Origin: Cyanophora paradoxa
Lineage: Eukaryota > Glaucocystophyceae > Cyanophorales > Cyanophoraceae
DNA: 27,109 nt
Direction: 5' to 3'
Assembly (NCBI GenBank): GCA_004431415.1
Contig: QPMI01000014.1
Coordinates: 1 to 27,109, forward strand
The notes beneath the pieces are model-generated. The model saw only the letters and a list, made by a program, of their open reading frames with translations, was not told the DNA's origin and made no database searches. Numbering within the stretch: the stretch's first letter is position 1; the number at the start of each line of letters is the position of its first letter. Below, one piece after another: positions 25,316 through 27,109 of this stretch. The translations under genes and the position numbers were made by a program.

Positions 25316-25566
25316 ATGCCCCGAATTAGCAACAGACTCATTAGAGAGAAGAAATGGGAACTTATGGGATTACTGGGAACACTGTATGCAGCCCATGAAA
25401 TCACAGAGGCTGAATATGACCGGGAAATCGGATTTATTTCAAGGGGCAGACCCACTTTAGCAAATTAACCAGAAAAGCCAATAACCTCTATGATAAAGTT
25501 GAAACTCTTGATGAACTCGATCGCCTGAGGCAAATAGAACCAGAGGCAGAAGATGGACAGCCATGA
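25316..25566 (+). CDS. MPR small protein, copy 2 (one shift)
   Basis: It starts MPRISNRLIREKKWELMGLL and continues HEITEAEYDREIGFISRGRP. A one-base shift in a T run near 25450 leads on to KLTRKANNLYDKVETLDELD and a stop at 25564-25566, about 83 aa. It is helical, charged and without cysteines. Its homologue at 3636-3815 keeps MPRxxNR, the xTExxxxxxI/M core and the RGRP/RKPK element. The stop overlaps the PolB start in ATGA, so the two are probably translated or transcribed together. Family unknown. A replication accessory protein, or the missing terminal protein, is possible by context; nothing in the sequence proves either. Confidence 0.6.
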
Positions 25567-27109
25567 ATGAATTATATCGCTGGCTCACATACAGAGCCAG
25601 AAGGGAAGTTGTTGTAGATGTGATTGAATATTTAGATAGAATTGCAACCTCTCTACCAAAACGTTTAAGGGATAGTCTGGATCAATTCAGGGCAATCAAA
25701 GTTCGCTTGTCGTTTATCTGCAAGTTCGTAAAGTCAGCAATCCACAGGTTTGGATATCGAAATACATTTACAGCGATTATTTTGTATTAACAAATCGAGA
25801 AATATTCGAACTGAGCTGAATAAAGCAGCCCAAATGTGTCAGGAGCAGATGAATGTGTTGATAGCTATCGATTGGAAGAATCGAAATGCTAAGAGTTGCT
25901 ATTATGAGTTATGCCCCAACTGGTGGCTGCTATGTTAAAACACCAGAATCAATTGCAGCTAAAGAGCCACAGTGAATATTCGAAATATTGATGATTCTTG
26001 CTTTGAAAATGCCATTTTGGCATGGATCCATAGGAAAGATGTAAATTCCCACAAGAGAAGTGAGCTTACACAATATCGCAAATGGAAATACTCACCAACC
26101 ACATACAATCCTTTGGCTCTCAATTTCGACAATATCCCATTCCCTGTTCCTTGTGATGCTGAAATCATTGATAAATTCGAAGCTCAAAATGCAGGCATTA
26201 GCATAAACATTTGGAATGGATGGAGATGGTTATATTATCCCTGCATCAATCCAGCAACCCAGGCAGAAAGCAAAAGATTAATCTCATGCTCATTCATGAT
26301 GATGAAGGGAATGGTCACTATATTACAATCATGTCCTCAAGACTTCTCAGAGTTGCCCTTGATAAAACCAAGGATCAAAAGTTACACTACTGTGATACAT
26401 GCTTATCTCGATTCAGGTCTGAGGCTAAACTCACTGCTCATGTGGACTCAAACAGATGCATTGATTGGAGACTCTCAAAGGGAATCACCCAAAACCTGAG
26501 ACCACCATAGAGTTTGGACTGAAAAACCTTAGGAAAACTGTGGCTTCCTGTTGTGGTTACTGCAAGATTGAACATAGAAGCATCCCCATTGATGCATCGA
26601 AATCCAAGAGGGAAGTCTCAGCAGTCAACCTAGAGTAGTCACTGGGGCAGATGTTCAAGATTTTCGATTTGAGGGGCAGGATCCAATGGGAGGTCTCTTT
26701 GAATGCTTGGAGTCCAAAGCTAGAGAACTAATCGATTTCCTGTTCACCAAATATTCCATGAATGAACTCAAGCAGATGAGCAAAAGGCTATTTACAGAGC
26801 TACTAAACTGTTACCTTGCAGTGAGAGGTTCACTAAGGAGAACTTCAAATGCAGAGATCATGATCACCACACAGGTCAGTTACATTGCTCCTGCTTGCAG
26901 AAACTGCAATCTCCATAGGAGAATCTCAAAGCAAACCAAAGTAGCAGTGGTTGTTGACCAAATGGATGACTGTGGGACATTCATTTTCAGAAAAATAGCA
27001 GGTTTGGGAGATAAAAAGCGAATCGAAATCCTTTCGAAAAAACTTTGATCAATACCTTTCATTGCAATGGGGTCTTTACAAGTTCATTGATGCAAGCAAT
27101 TTCATGGAT
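25563..27109 (+). CDS. protein-primed family B DNA polymerase, N-terminal part (interrupted, cut by window end)
   Basis: It opens MNELYRWLTYRARREVVVDV at an ATGA junction. After shifts comes YAPTGGCYVKTPESIAAKEP and NIRNIDDSCFENAILAWIHR, the conserved domain before the exonuclease in Polinton/Maverick polymerases, with DNIPFPVPCDAEIIDKFEAQ next. A C-x2-C-x12-H-x5-C finger lies at 26391-26459. A Cys/His block with CRDHDHHTG and CRNCNL spans about 26811-26914, as in Polinton-type PolB, where an HNH-like fold is embedded. The window ends in the exonuclease motif KFIDASNFMD (27080-27109). The polymerase palm is outside the window. At least six shifts break the frame. The enzyme would replicate linear DNA from a protein primer. 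Assignment is strong from motif order. Confidence 0.85.

Noticed and set aside
1-27109. Bacteriophage origin, suggested by HxH fibre repeats and SpeD
   Set aside because: Polinton-type PolB, PrimPol-D5 helicase, HerA/A32 ATPase, IPN-type minor capsid proteins and TATA-type promoters fit a eukaryotic virus. There are no tail, terminase or portal genes and no ribosome-binding sites.
1-27109. tRNA or other structured RNA genes
   Set aside because: I found no cloverleaf or conserved RNA motif by eye. The strong stems are simple hairpins.

Overview
The window looks like DNA of a eukaryotic dsDNA virus of the Polinton-like (PLV) or related double-jelly-roll lineage, either free or integrated in a protist or fungal genome. 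The evidence is a protein-primed family B DNA polymerase start at the right end (Polinton-type N-terminal region, a C2H2-like finger, an HNH-like Cys/His block and an exonuclease motif), a PrimPol-D5 primase-helicase, HerA/A32-type packaging ATPases, a probable major capsid protein and two probable minor capsid proteins. I see no ribosomal RNA, tRNA, CRISPR array, bacterial operon signals or spliced genes. No integrase or maturation protease is visible, and the host cannot be named from the sequence.

Layout. (A) 1-3815 is the tail of one element, with visibly higher GC: Zn-ribbon nuclease (partial), packaging ATPase, coiled-coil scaffold-like protein, a 58-aa basic ORF, a CCDTT-motif protein, a basic AT-hook-like protein and a small MPR protein cut short by an inverted repeat. 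(B) 3806-5015 is a gene-poor, very AT-rich junction with a 287-bp structure bounded by 30-bp inverted repeats, then two copies of a long hairpin repeat. (C) 5016-27109 is a second, lower-GC element. On the minus strand lie a Zn-ribbon/AdoMet-decarboxylase-like protein and a cluster of spike/fibre paralogues with phage-like repeats, C1q-like heads and a possible lectin tip. These are followed by a patatin-discoidin lipase, two minor capsid proteins, the MCP, and then the same nuclease-ATPase-scaffold-CCDTT-AT-hook series as in A. After that come a third hairpin repeat, the minus-strand replication genes, and finally MPR and PolB on the plus strand, with PolB cut by the window end.

How the genes fit together. 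MCP, minor capsid, ATPase and scaffold-like genes would build and fill an icosahedral particle. The spike cluster and the lipase with a sugar-binding domain would serve host attachment and membrane passage. PrimPol-helicase and PolB, perhaps with MPR, would replicate the DNA. The SpeD-like protein may supply polyamines or a related amine. Two promoter-like classes are visible: TTTAAAGAA plus TATATATATAA before the minus-strand replication genes, and TTATTTTCTC(C/T)G before the virion-module genes of both elements.

Caveat. Many genes are interrupted by single-base shifts, often in homopolymers, so those coordinates span several open segments. The 7 kb from about 7478 to 14690 carries no break. 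I cannot tell sequencing error from real decay without reads. All family assignments are from motif reading, not database searches.
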